Shown here one piece after another: positions 13,571 through 21,673 of a DNA stretch of 30,391 nt. The notes under the pieces were generated by a model. That model saw only the letters and a program-made list of their open reading frames with translations, was not told where the DNA came from and did not search any database. A program made the translations under genes and the position numbers. The stretch spans positions 1 through 30,391 of the forward strand of contig JAKQIK010000058.1 in NCBI GenBank assembly GCA_029557395.1, read 5' to 3'. The DNA is from a bacterium (GTDB lineage Bacteria > Patescibacteriota > Saccharimonadia > Saccharimonadales > JACDBH01). Position 1 is the first letter of the stretch. Every line of letters starts with the position of its first letter.

Positions 13571-13813
13571 ATGCCACTACCAGAAAAGCCAAGCGCCAAT
13601 TATGCTGAGATTATCGAAAGTGGCTTCTGGCAAGATCCTACGGACGGCGTATTTATCGAGGACTATTATGCCCAGGTATACGAGGAATTTATCGAAGCTG
13701 TAAACAACGGTGGCGAAAATATGTGGGACTTATCTGATAAGCTAAAACTGATTGGCAAGTTCCTGCCAATCGATGACATACGCAATCCAGATAATCCAAT
13801 ATACCACCATTAG
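13571..13813 (+). CDS. Small acidic protein between nusG and rplK, unknown
   Basis: This 80-residue acidic protein (MPLPEKPSANYAEIIESGFW at the start) starts 4 bases after nusG, with no Shine-Dalgarno site of its own, consistent with coupled translation. It is rich in Asp, Glu, Tyr and Trp and predicted to be mainly helical (DYYAQVYEEFIEAVNNGG). It has no signal peptide, membrane segment or Cys pair. I recognise no family. Its place in the secE-nusG unit suggests a soluble partner in transcription or translation, but this is position-based inference only. Standard bacteria have rplK directly after nusG, so the gene is an insertion relative to the usual order. Confidence 0.75.
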   Translation: MPLPEKPSANYAEIIESGFWQDPTDGVFIEDYYAQVYEEFIEAVNNGGENMWDLSDKLKLIGKFLPIDDIRNPDNPIYHH

Positions 13814-13845
13814 TAATCTAGTGTACGCTACGCTATATATAACCC

Positions 13846-13875
13846 TAGACAACAGGGGTAATTTCTTGTTATAAT
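13846..13875 (+). promoter_or_regulatory. Promoter of rplK-rplA
   Basis: TAGACA (13846-13851) and a perfect TATAAT (13870-13875) are 18 bases apart. The predicted transcript begins near 13882 and carries a leader of about 73 bases before rplK, with a Shine-Dalgarno AAGGAG at the end. Confidence 0.7.
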
Positions 13876-13954
13876 ACTCTAGTTACGCACTACTATAAAG
13901 GTAGGAGAATAGTATAGCTTCAATAATGCTGTTCGTTAATCAAGGAGAATACTT

Positions 13955-14389
13955 ATGGCAGATGCCAAAAAAGTTAAAGCAAATCTTAAAATGAAGATTA
14001 AAGGCGGTCAAGCGTCAGCAGCCCCACCCGTGGGCAGTACACTAGGTCAATATGGTGTGAACATGATGGATTTTATCCAACCATTCAATGACCAAACCAA
14101 GGACAAAATGGGGCAAGACCTCACTGTTCATATCACTATTTATGACGATAGAACTATGAGCTGGAGAGTTGTTGGTACGCCAACAGACGATCTAATCCGT
14201 AAAGCGCTTGGTATTCAAAAAGGATCCGGCGTACCAAATAAAGAAAAAATTACCAAGAAATTGACTGATGTACAACTCACTGAGATCGCTGAGGCAAAAA
14301 TGATTGACATGAATGCCGATAGCGTCGAGTCAGTCAAAAAGATGGTAGCCGGTACTGCAAGAAGTATGGGTGTAGAAATCGAAGGATAA
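13955..14389 (+). CDS. rplK: 50S ribosomal protein L11 (uL11)
   Basis: The 144-residue protein matches L11. The N-terminal domain carries LKMKIKGGQASAAPPVGSTL and the GQYGVNMMDF segment, including the proline-rich stretch contacted by thiopeptides and stringent-response factors. The C-terminal RNA-binding domain ends in VAGTARSMGVEIEG. L11 binds the GTPase-associated centre of 23S rRNA. The ATG has AAGGAG upstream. It has its own promoter (13846-13875), and a 72-residue unknown gene follows in place of the expected rplA. Confidence 0.98.
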   Translation: MADAKKVKANLKMKIKGGQASAAPPVGSTLGQYGVNMMDFIQPFNDQTKDKMGQDLTVHITIYDDRTMSWRVVGTPTDDLIRKALGIQKGSGVPNKEKITKKLTDVQLTEIAEAKMIDMNADSVESVKKMVAGTARSMGVEIEG

Positions 14390-14408
14390 AGTTTAGGAGA
14401 GAATCATT

Positions 14409-14627
14409 ATGACAATGAATATCGAACGAGGTAATGCTGGACCTGGATTTGAAGGCGAGGATTGGAATAACAGAATGAATGATATGGCCAAAAGATTAGG
14501 GCTCCAGACTCTCACTGGCGCAGATGTAGAATTGATCAGAATTCAAGCCACAACTTTTGCAGACCGGGATCCCAAACACTATAAGGAAGTTATGCAGATT
14601 ACCACAGACCTTTCAATAACAGAATAA
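14409..14627 (+). CDS. Small protein inserted between rplK and rplA, unknown
   Basis: A 72-residue soluble protein with a good Shine-Dalgarno (TAGGAGAG) 7-9 bases before the ATG. It is acidic at the N-terminus (ERGNAGPGFEGEDWNNRMND), then predicted helical (AKRLGLQTLTGADVELIRIQ). No domain recognised. The rplK-rplA pair is nearly always adjacent in bacteria, and the L1-binding mRNA site usually lies between them; here that site (14637-14663) lies downstream of this gene. Its expression would therefore escape the L1 leader's direct control unless coupling acts upstream. Function unknown. Confidence 0.75.
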   Translation: MTMNIERGNAGPGFEGEDWNNRMNDMAKRLGLQTLTGADVELIRIQATTFADRDPKHYKEVMQITTDLSITE

Positions 14628-14636
14628 TAATTTATC

Positions 14637-14663
14637 GTGGGAGTCGAAAGACGCCTGTACCAC
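14637..14663 (+). promoter_or_regulatory. Probable L1-binding autoregulatory leader of rplA
   Basis: GTGG (14637-14640) pairs with CCAC (14660-14663). Inside is a short GTC-GAAA-GAC hairpin with a GNRA tetraloop, and an asymmetric internal loop (GA opposite GCCTGTA). The Shine-Dalgarno AAGGAG follows at once. This shape, GTGGGA...CCAC just before the rplA start, matches the bacterial L1 mRNA sites that imitate the L1 target on 23S rRNA and allow L1 to repress its own translation. The assignment comes from structure and position. Confidence 0.6.
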
Positions 14664-14677
14664 AAGGAGCAAATAAT

Positions 14678-15652
14678 ATGGCAAAGAAAGCCGATCTACT
14701 AGAAAAAGCAAAAGAATTAAACTTAGATGTAACTGAAAAAAATACAATTGCCGATATCGAAAATGCTATCGCAAACGCTACAAAGACCAATAGCAATAAT
14801 GAGGTCGAGGAACCCCAAGAGCCAACCGTGGCCAAAGCTGGGAAGAGAAGTGCTAAAGCAAAAAAAGAAGCTGAGGAGCTAGCTGCCAAAGAAGCCAGAA
14901 AAGAAGCAAAAGCTGATTCAGCAGAATCACCGGTAATAAAAAAGAATCCAACTCGCTCTAGACTAGAGAGGGCTGGCAAGAAATATCGTGAAGTGGCTAA
15001 ACTAGTCAATAAAGAGCAAGAATATTCTATCAAGGATGCACTCGAACTTGCTATCAAGACTAGTCCGGTGAAGTTTGACGCCACAGTTGAATTACACATT
15101 AATTTAAATGTTGACCCACGCCAGGCTGACCAGAATATCCGCGACAATTTAGTCTTGCCTAGTGGTACCGGCAAAACTGTTAGAGTAGCAGTATTTGCCG
15201 AAGAAGACGACGCAAAAGTAGCTAAATCTGCTGGTGCAGATATTGCTGGCAATGAAGAACTATTAAAACAAATTGATAAAGGCATAATTGATTTTGATAT
15301 CCTAATTGCAACTCCAGCAATGATGCCAAAATTAGGTAAGTATGCTCGTACTCTCGGTCCTAAAGGCCTAATGCCCAACCCAAAGAGTGGCACTGTCACG
15401 GCTGACGTGACTAAGGCAGTCCAACAGGCCAAAGCAGGTCGTGTTGAATACCGCGTAGACTCAACTGGAATAGTACACCTTGGTGTAGGTAAGATTAGTT
15501 TTGGTACTGACAAGTTACTTGCTAACGCCCAGGCAGTTTTTGCATCTGTCAAGAATAACAAACCCAGCAGTATCAAAGGTAGCTATGTCAAAGCTATTAC
15601 CATAAGCTCTACTATGGGTCCTGGCATCAAAGTGCAAGTAACCGAACTGTAA
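14678..15652 (+). CDS. rplA: 50S ribosomal protein L1 (uL1) with N-terminal extension
   Basis: The 324-residue protein is about 90 residues longer than typical L1. The core from about residue 95 has KYREVAKLV, SPVKFDATVELHINLNVDP, and the RNA-binding signature TLGPKGLMPNPKSGTVT, ending VQVTEL. The extension begins KKADLLEKAKELNLDVTEKN, resembling an HeH/SAP-like helix-extended loop-helix, then an Ala/Lys/Glu-rich linker. L1 forms the mobile ribosomal stalk and autoregulates its mRNA. The start is supported by AAGGAG about 8 bases upstream. It ends the unit, followed by a strong terminator. What the added N-terminal domain binds is unknown. Confidence 0.97.
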   Translation: MAKKADLLEKAKELNLDVTEKNTIADIENAIANATKTNSNNEVEEPQEPTVAKAGKRSAKAKKEAEELAAKEARKEAKADSAESPVIKKNPTRSRLERAGKKYREVAKLVNKEQEYSIKDALELAIKTSPVKFDATVELHINLNVDPRQADQNIRDNLVLPSGTGKTVRVAVFAEEDDAKVAKSAGADIAGNEELLKQIDKGIIDFDILIATPAMMPKLGKYARTLGPKGLMPNPKSGTVTADVTKAVQQAKAGRVEYRVDSTGIVHLGVGKISFGTDKLLANAQAVFASVKNNKPSSIKGSYVKAITISSTMGPGIKVQVTEL

Positions 15653-15668
15653 CTTAGTTATCTTACCC

Positions 15669-15702
15669 AAAATAGACCATTCGTTTATGAATGGTCTATT
15701 TT
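15669..15702. terminator. Bidirectional intrinsic terminator after rplA
   Basis: The 14-bp arms AAAATAGACCATTC (15669-15682) and GAATGGTCTATTTT (15689-15702) are perfectly complementary around a 6-base loop (GTTTAT). The terminal T/A runs allow action on both strands, ending rplA on the plus strand and the surface-protein genes on the minus strand. Confidence 0.85.
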
Positions 15703-15777
15703 AAACCATAAGAATAATTGCATCAGCTGGTTTATAGCTTTTTAGTAATTTTGATAATTTTTACTTTAGCTCACTAT

Positions 15778-16848
15778 TTATTCAATTATCTTTTCTTGTA
15801 AGCTCGAGGGGTCTGAACCATACATACACTTCTCGCCTTTAAAGGCCTGCTTAATTTCTGGGCTTTTTTCAACAGTTTCACATAATAAGCCACCTGAATT
15901 CGAATCAGCCAGGACCCACGGAGATGAATCTTTTTTTAGATAAAAATATGTATCACTTTCAGATTGTATCTCGGCTATCTTATAGCCTGTTGTCTGAGAA
16001 TTTTTTGCATATTCAGGAAGGGTAATTAACGCATCATAATAGTCTGGGTTTGTATCCTTTTCTATTTGTTTTGATATTTTAGCATTTTCTATGTCTTGTT
16101 TGAGTGAATCAGCCTTCTTACATCCAATGCGTGCAGCCAATGAAGCACTACCCAAATTATTACCCTTATCAACATAGTTCCCGACATCAAACTTTGCTGA
16201 GCATATCATAGAATCACTCACAAACATTGCACCTTGATGACAATCAGGTGATTGTTTGAAGTATTCAGGTTTTCCTTCTCTATTCTTGGGCTGTTTGTAG
16301 TCAAATCCGCTCTCTTTGAAACTATTGATAATAGTCGTTATGTAAGTCTGGTTATTTGTTAAGAATCTTTCACACTCATCGTAGCCACTACTAAATGCAC
16401 CGTGAACATCGGTATAGTCCTGACTAATATCATATTTATATACCCTCCACTCATCTGGCTCACTCATAAAGTAGGCGGCCGATTGATCAAACGAAGTATA
16501 TAACAATGGCTTACTAGTTTTTCCCAAATTAGCTTCATTAATTGAATACTGTTTGTATTTTTCATCTAGCTTTTTCAGAACCTCAGCTTCTGCAGGTTTG
16601 ACATCAACAGGTACAGTTGCTTGACTTTTTTTGTCATCTTTACTTCCCGTAAGTAGTACAAACATAACGCCAATAATTACTATCAGTAGCGTTACAATAC
16701 CGACAATAATAAATATCTTCTTGTTATTACCCTCAGGAGAACTTGGTACTACGGGTTGCGTCTGAAGTGGTTGATTAGTGCCCTGTTGCATAGGGTTTAC
16801 CGGTGGCAAGGGTTGTTGGTTATTATTTTGATTATTATTAGGTGGCAT
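15778..16848 (-). CDS. Single-pass surface protein, tandem paralogue of 16869-17978
   Basis: The 356-residue protein has a cytoplasmic Q/N/P-rich N-terminus (1-42), one membrane helix (about 45-67, KIFIIVGIVTLLIVIIGVMF), then a large external domain. External landmarks shared with the neighbour include FDQSAAYF...DEWRVY, a Cys-containing KQSPDCHQGAM...ICSAKF block, NSQTTGYKIAEI and AFKGEKC near the end. Paired cysteines suggest disulfides. A Shine-Dalgarno site (TAGGAG) lies 12 bases before the ATG, 20 bases after the neighbour's stop. No named family recognised. The N-terminal layout is common among small-genome Patescibacteria, where such proteins may face the host cell; that role is conjecture. 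Confidence 0.8.
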   Translation of the reverse strand: MPPNNNQNNNQQPLPPVNPMQQGTNQPLQTQPVVPSSPEGNNKKIFIIVGIVTLLIVIIGVMFVLLTGSKDDKKSQATVPVDVKPAEAEVLKKLDEKYKQYSINEANLGKTSKPLLYTSFDQSAAYFMSEPDEWRVYKYDISQDYTDVHGAFSSGYDECERFLTNNQTYITTIINSFKESGFDYKQPKNREGKPEYFKQSPDCHQGAMFVSDSMICSAKFDVGNYVDKGNNLGSASLAARIGCKKADSLKQDIENAKISKQIEKDTNPDYYDALITLPEYAKNSQTTGYKIAEIQSESDTYFYLKKDSSPWVLADSNSGGLLCETVEKSPEIKQAFKGEKCMYGSDPSSLQEKIIE

Positions 16849-16868
16849 TGTTTTGATACACTCCTATC

Positions 16869-17978
16869 TTATTGTATTGTTTGTTCTTCATATGCACCTC
16901 TAGAGGGGTCCACAGGTTCTGTGCATTTCTCACCCTTAAAGGCTAATTTTACGTCAGGATGAGCGCTTACATAGCTACATGAAAAATCATCACCTGATAC
17001 TTCAACCCATTTTTGACCATCTTTCTTATAAAAATAGCTCGGATATGATGCATCAGATACTATCAACGCGATCTTATACCCAGGGGTTTGAGAATCTTTG
17101 ATATAATCAGGCAAAATAGTATAAGACGTAGATTCTGAGCCACCAGTATCTCTATAAATATCCTGAACAACATTTGCATCTGCCTTTTTAGATTCAAGTG
17201 TTTTATTTTTGGTACAGGCTATTTTTAGGGCAACGTACTCTTTGTTTTCTGGTCCAATCTTTGCTAGTGCGTCACTATCTAACTCAAAAACTACAGAACA
17301 AGTATAATCAGCTCCTTGGAGCATAGCCCCTTTACTGCAATTTTGATACTGAGAATAAAAATGTTCATTATCAGCCCGATTTTTTGGCTTCTCAACACTA
17401 AATCCATTATCTTCGAACCCTTTGATAACCGTATTAATACCTTGGTCATATTTTGCATAAAGCTCGGCACAAGGATCATCTAGATCTCTATTTACTCCAG
17501 CTTCCGATGCTGTTTCAAGTTGATAATAACGCCATTCTTCCGCATCTGTAATGAAATAAGCGGTTGTATCATCAAAAGTAGCATATAATTCTGGTATTGG
17601 ACTGTATTGTCCTGTCTCTGCGAAACTATCTTCTTGGATACTATCCTGTCCATATTGTGCATCAGCAACTTCAAAAGGCTTCTCATACTCGAGAGACTCC
17701 TCGGTCTTGACTTTAGGCTGGCTATTTTTTTCGGTATCGGCCTTTTTAGTACCACCCAGAAAAATATACATAGCTACTGCCAAACCAATTATCAGGAGCA
17801 ATAAACCAAGTATAAGAAATAACTTTTTATTATTCTTTTTTGGTTGAATTGGTAATGGGGGCTGACTATTAGTAACTTGGTAACCCGGGTCTACTGGCTG
17901 TATCGGAGAAGATGAGGGCTGAGAGTACAACTGATTCTGATTTTCTGCTGACTGGTTATTAATTTGATCTGGTTGCAT
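16869..17978 (-). CDS. Single-pass surface protein, upstream paralogue
   Basis: The 369-residue protein has the same plan as the gene below it: Q/N/P-rich cytoplasmic tail (1-50), membrane helix (about 53-75, LFLILGLLLLIIGLAVAMYI), acidic linker, then an external domain. Shared segments are LYATFDDTTAYF...EEWRYY, KPKNRADNEHF, CSKGAM...TCSVVF, DSQTPGYKIA and LAFKGEKC. Overall identity looks low to moderate, so the duplication is old. It heads a two-gene minus-strand unit that ends at the terminator 15669-15702. AGGG is the only weak Shine-Dalgarno match. The pair splits the ribosomal protein genes rplA and rplJ. Function unknown. Confidence 0.8.
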   Translation of the reverse strand: MQPDQINNQSAENQNQLYSQPSSSPIQPVDPGYQVTNSQPPLPIQPKKNNKKLFLILGLLLLIIGLAVAMYIFLGGTKKADTEKNSQPKVKTEESLEYEKPFEVADAQYGQDSIQEDSFAETGQYSPIPELYATFDDTTAYFITDAEEWRYYQLETASEAGVNRDLDDPCAELYAKYDQGINTVIKGFEDNGFSVEKPKNRADNEHFYSQYQNCSKGAMLQGADYTCSVVFELDSDALAKIGPENKEYVALKIACTKNKTLESKKADANVVQDIYRDTGGSESTSYTILPDYIKDSQTPGYKIALIVSDASYPSYFYKKDGQKWVEVSGDDFSCSYVSAHPDVKLAFKGEKCTEPVDPSRGAYEEQTIQ

Positions 17979-18097
17979 AATTTTGACCCTATATTAATGT
18001 TAGTGTTTTATATTGTAGATATTTTAACATAAGCTTTACATATTAGCTCAAAACTCTACGTAAAAATATAAAATTAAAAACTACAACATGATTATGC

Positions 18098-18126
18098 TTG
18101 TAACGCTAGACTATGGTATGTAGACT
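18098..18126 (+). promoter_or_regulatory. Putative promoter of dcd-tmk/thyX
   Basis: TTGTAA (18098-18103) and TAGACT (18121-18126) lie 17 bases apart, predicting a start near 18133 and a leader of about 24 bases carrying the Shine-Dalgarno AGAAGGGG before the TTG at 18157. Confidence 0.5.
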
Positions 18127-18156
18127 ATAAATATAGTATTTCAGAAGGGGATAATT

Positions 18157-18870
18157 TTGGGAGTATACAGCAATATCCAGATACGACAAGCCTTGACTGA
18201 TGGACACATCGTCTGCGTCCCGTTTCAGGACAAGCATATTAGTCACGCGAGCTTAGACGTCACACTCGGTTATCACTACTACCGTGTCGAACGTGCCAAC
18301 GAACGCACAATCTACAACCCATTTGACAGAGAAGACGTCGAGAGGTATTTTGATGGCCCGTACAAAGCGATGCCCCACAAAGCCTGGTGTGATCTCAATG
18401 GTGTCAAATTACAAAAAAATATTCCCAAGGATCATCCTGTTATAGCACTAAAACCTGGCGAAAGAATACTAGCTCATACCCATGAGTTTTTTGGAATCAA
18501 ACCACCAGGGGCCTATGAAGTCAAGAGTCGCTCTAGCTGGGGTAGAAATGGAGTGGCAGTTTGTTTCGATGCCGGCTGGGTAGATCCTGGCTATATCAAC
18601 AGATTGACTTTAGAAATATTTAACCTTAACCAGCGCGAAACTATCCTATTGCCGGTTGGTGAACGCATCGCTCAGGCTGTATTTCTAGAGACCGGAGAAG
18701 TTGATGGCAACTACGGCAAAGGGCGCGATAACGGTTTTAGTGGTAAATATCAGTCTGGCACAGACCTAAAAACAATAATACGCACTTGGGACCCTTCACA
18801 GATGCTACCAAAAGCCTGGAAGGACACAAGAGAAATGCCCATAAAAATAGAAGGGATTAGCTATGAGTAG
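18157..18870 (+). CDS. dcd: dCTP deaminase
   Basis: The 237-residue protein has the dUTPase/dCTP deaminase fold. Key blocks are SLDVTLGYHYY (32-42), SRSSWGRNGVAV (124-135) and AGWVDPGYINRLTLEIFN (139-156). The last contains E153, the position of the deaminase catalytic Glu. It converts dCTP to dUTP; some relatives also cleave to dUMP, and the sequence alone does not decide this. Residues 50-90 and the C-terminal 40 extend the usual 190-residue enzyme. The start is TTG, with AGAAGGGG upstream. It overlaps the next gene by 8 bases, joining it to dTMP synthesis: dCTP to dUTP/dUMP to dTMP to dTDP. Confidence 0.93.
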   Translation: MGVYSNIQIRQALTDGHIVCVPFQDKHISHASLDVTLGYHYYRVERANERTIYNPFDREDVERYFDGPYKAMPHKAWCDLNGVKLQKNIPKDHPVIALKPGERILAHTHEFFGIKPPGAYEVKSRSSWGRNGVAVCFDAGWVDPGYINRLTLEIFNLNQRETILLPVGERIAQAVFLETGEVDGNYGKGRDNGFSGKYQSGTDLKTIIRTWDPSQMLPKAWKDTREMPIKIEGISYE

Positions 18871-21184
18871 AGGCGCCTATATTGTCCTAGAAGGTCCTGA
18901 AGGAGTTGGCAAAACTACTCAACTGGAATTATTAGCTCAGACTCTACAGACTGCTGGCTATTCAGTACGCCTATTCAGAGAACCAGATAGCCAATCTGAT
19001 CTAACAGCTAGAACCATCCGAATGATGACCCAGGACCCCCGCTATCCCATGAATACTAGAACAGAAGTACTACTGTATAATGCTGCCCGTAGTCAATCAT
19101 TGGACATTATCAGAAAAGCTCGCGAACAGGGTGTGATCTGTCTTTGTGATCGTAATTATCTCACTACATTAGCTATTCAATATTATGGTCGTGGAGACGT
19201 GCAAGATTATGGAACTATTACGAATATTATAAATTTTGCAGTTGGTGATATGGAGCCAGATATGACTATCGTGTTAGACGCACCTGTCCAAACTCTCAAA
19301 CAACGAGCTTATGATAGAGGGGCAGGCGAACGGTTTGATAATCTTGATGAAAATTTCCTAGAACGAGTCAGAGCGGGCTACTTATGGGAAGCCAAGGAGC
19401 GAAATTATCCAGTTATTTTTGCCAACAACTCCCCCGAGAAGGTAGCGGAAGCAATATGGCAAACAATTAACGGTCAGATGCCTAGAACTCAGGCAGTGCA
19501 AGCATCCGCCCCTCCGGTAAGCTTGAGCGAACCAGCGGTATCAATTAGCGGAGTTATCGAAGAAAAGCGCAAAAAAATAGACAAACCAGAGGATATTGAG
19601 TATGTCAAAAAGAACAAAAACGGAAATTACAAAATTACACCAGATGGCAAAGATTTCTTGAGAGATGTTATTACCAATGTAGAGGATGATGTTTACGCTT
19701 TTACCGACAAATTAAGCCCCACTACAATCGCAGCCGCCATGGCTAGACTGAGCCGACGTGGCGATGACATGCGTATCACTATCCTCGATGAGTTTGCAAA
19801 AAACTTGGGCAAAGACGAAAAGCTCCTGCAACGAGTCATAACAGCTTATGGTGATGATTCCGTCCAGCAACTAGTTGGCGAACATCTGGTAGTAGAAAAT
19901 GCCAGCAATCTGTTGACTAAGAAATTAGAATGGGGAAGACTAGCTTCGTATCTAGAACAATCTACTAGATATATCTACTTTGACCAAAAAGATAGTAAAG
20001 GCCGTTACAAATATCTAATTCCAAAGTATTTACCGAAGCCCCTCAAACAAAAATATAAAACTATTATGGACGATATTTTTGATAACTACTCGGACATGGT
20101 TCGGAAACTAACTGATTATGTACGCCAGAATAGTACCGTACCAGAAAAAGAGCGTGATATTGCTTTCAATGGAGCAACTAGGGCTCAAGCTTGCGACGCA
20201 ATTAGACCAGTGTTGCCAGTAGCTACAAAATCAACTGTTGGTATTTATGCGTCAGGACAAGCACTAGAAAGCTTAATCATGCACCTGCTTAGCGATGAGT
20301 TACCCGAGGCTCGACAAACAGGCGAGTCTATGCTCAAAGAATCACGTAAAGTCATTCCAACTTTCCTAGAACGGGCTGACAAGCCAGAAAGGGGTGGAGC
20401 CACTATAGCTTATCGTGCTAATACTTACAAAAACATGCAGGAAATAGCAAATAGCCAGCTTAATAGCAACCTCGGTAATGTCGATGAAGACGTCCAATTA
20501 GTTGATTTTTGGCCACGCAACGAGTTAGATCTACTACCGCACATGTTGTACGAGCACAGTACGACAAGTCTCAAAGATATCAAAAAACAGCTTATAGATT
20601 GGTCTTACGACCAAAAAACCGAAGCCTTTTCTGCCTATATGGGCGAGCGTCTCAATCGTCGCCATCGACCAGGTAGAGCCCTAGAGATTGCTCATTACTC
20701 ATGGGATCTTATTTGTGACTATGGTATTTTCCGTGACTTACAGCGCCACCGGATGGTTGATAGTCTAGAATGGCAACAACTTACGCCAAGATACGGTTTT
20801 GATATTCCAGAGTTAGTCGAACAAGCTGGACTAAGTGAACAATTTGAATATTGTTTTGATAAAAGTGCTGAACTTTACAGTATTATGCAATCTGAGGGGT
20901 TCAATCTAGAAGCTCAATACGCGACATTACTAGGACACCGAATGCGCTGGAAAATCACATACAATGCGCGCGAAGCTTTTCATCTACACGAGCTCAGGAC
21001 ATCGCCCCAAGGTCACCCCGGCTATCGTAAACTTGTCAAACAGATGCACGACAAGCTCGCCGAAGTACATCCGATGATGGCCCAATGTATGAAATTTGTA
21101 AACAAAGGCGAGGACGAAGAATTAACTAGGTTAGCAGCAGAACGCGCTACCCAATATAAACTTCAGCAAATCGACAATAAATAG
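18863..21184 (+). CDS. Fusion: thymidylate kinase plus two ThyX-like domains
   Basis: This is a 773-residue fusion. Residues 1-205 are a dTMP kinase: P-loop GPEGVGKTTQ (11-20), DR motif CDRNYL (95-100) and lid region GERFDN (155-160). A linker (206-245) joins a ThyX-like double domain. Repeat 1 has MARLSRRGDD (293-302) and SYLEQSTRY (362-370) but lacks RHR. Repeat 2 has RHRMVDSLEWQQLTPRYG (628-645), close to the flavin-dependent thymidylate synthase signature, and HELRTSPQGHPGYRKL (709-724). ThyX makes dTMP from dUMP with FAD, NADPH and methylenetetrahydrofolate. One chain would thus make and phosphorylate dTMP. Its gene overlaps dcd by 8 bases. Double-ThyX proteins are known; the kinase fusion is notable. 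Confidence 0.92.
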   Translation: MSRGAYIVLEGPEGVGKTTQLELLAQTLQTAGYSVRLFREPDSQSDLTARTIRMMTQDPRYPMNTRTEVLLYNAARSQSLDIIRKAREQGVICLCDRNYLTTLAIQYYGRGDVQDYGTITNIINFAVGDMEPDMTIVLDAPVQTLKQRAYDRGAGERFDNLDENFLERVRAGYLWEAKERNYPVIFANNSPEKVAEAIWQTINGQMPRTQAVQASAPPVSLSEPAVSISGVIEEKRKKIDKPEDIEYVKKNKNGNYKITPDGKDFLRDVITNVEDDVYAFTDKLSPTTIAAAMARLSRRGDDMRITILDEFAKNLGKDEKLLQRVITAYGDDSVQQLVGEHLVVENASNLLTKKLEWGRLASYLEQSTRYIYFDQKDSKGRYKYLIPKYLPKPLKQKYKTIMDDIFDNYSDMVRKLTDYVRQNSTVPEKERDIAFNGATRAQACDAIRPVLPVATKSTVGIYASGQALESLIMHLLSDELPEARQTGESMLKESRKVIPTFLERADKPERGGATIAYRANTYKNMQEIANSQLNSNLGNVDEDVQLVDFWPRNELDLLPHMLYEHSTTSLKDIKKQLIDWSYDQKTEAFSAYMGERLNRRHRPGRALEIAHYSWDLICDYGIFRDLQRHRMVDSLEWQQLTPRYGFDIPELVEQAGLSEQFEYCFDKSAELYSIMQSEGFNLEAQYATLLGHRMRWKITYNAREAFHLHELRTSPQGHPGYRKLVKQMHDKLAEVHPMMAQCMKFVNKGEDEELTRLAAERATQYKLQQIDNK

Positions 21185-21186
21185 GT

Positions 21187-21582
21187 TTAAGCTACCTCTA
21201 GTACAGGCATATACGGCCTTACTAGATAATCGATTGTGGCTATTGTAGCCTCTCTGATATCAAGCTCACTTAAATGAAAGTCGAGGACCTCCTGTACATC
21301 GTCTTGTTTAAATTCAACTGTCTTTATGGCAGATAAACACCCAATCTAAGATATTATCGATTCTGCTACACCTCTACCGGTATTTTCTAGGTTATTCGAG
21401 TAATCTTCTTGAAAAAAACCAATTATCAGCCACTTCTTAAAGTCATCAAAAACCTGTTCCATGCGTACATGTGATACGTGGTCTTCATTCATAACGCCAC
21501 AAAACTCTTCTCGTGCCATAGCAAGCTCAAACCCTATGGCCATATCACTCTCTATTTTGTCCACGTAATTCATTCCTGACAT
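21187..21582 (-). pseudogene. Unknown small gene with in-frame TAG
   Basis: An ATG at 21582, just after TTAGGAGA, begins a soluble, acidic frame (MSGMNYVDKIESDMAIGFEL at the start). A TAG at 21346-21348 stops it after 78 residues. The same frame stays open beyond the TAG for 52 more codons with protein-like content (VEFKQDDVQEVLDFHLSELD, ending RPYMPVLEVA) to a TAA at 21187-21189. The second part has no ATG, GTG or TTG start, so it is best read as the C-terminus of one gene of about 130 residues broken by a nonsense change. The gap to the start is short, and the ATG at 21573 is an alternative. No family recognised. It converges on the tmk-thyX gene, 2 bases beyond its stop. Confidence 0.5.
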
Positions 21583-21612
21583 TTCTCCTAATAACTTACT
21601 TTCTTTAATCAA

Positions 21613-21640
21613 AAAGGCCCCTTACTGCCTAGGAGCCTTT
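21613..21640. terminator. Hairpin terminator between two minus-strand frames
   Basis: AAAGGCCCCT (21613-21622) and AGGAGCCTTT (21631-21640) form a 10-bp stem with one mismatch around an 8-base loop. On the minus strand the stem is followed by TTTTT, so it fits termination of a transcript arriving from the 21674-21889 region. Plus-strand termination would be weaker. Confidence 0.5.
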
Positions 21641-21673
21641 ATTGTATATATCCAAAAATAAAAAACTCCAGCA

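Noticed and set aside
14632..15576. Long open frame antisense to rplA
   Set aside because: Ala/Ser/Leu-rich shadow of the rplA codons; no start signal and L1 is certain on the other strand.
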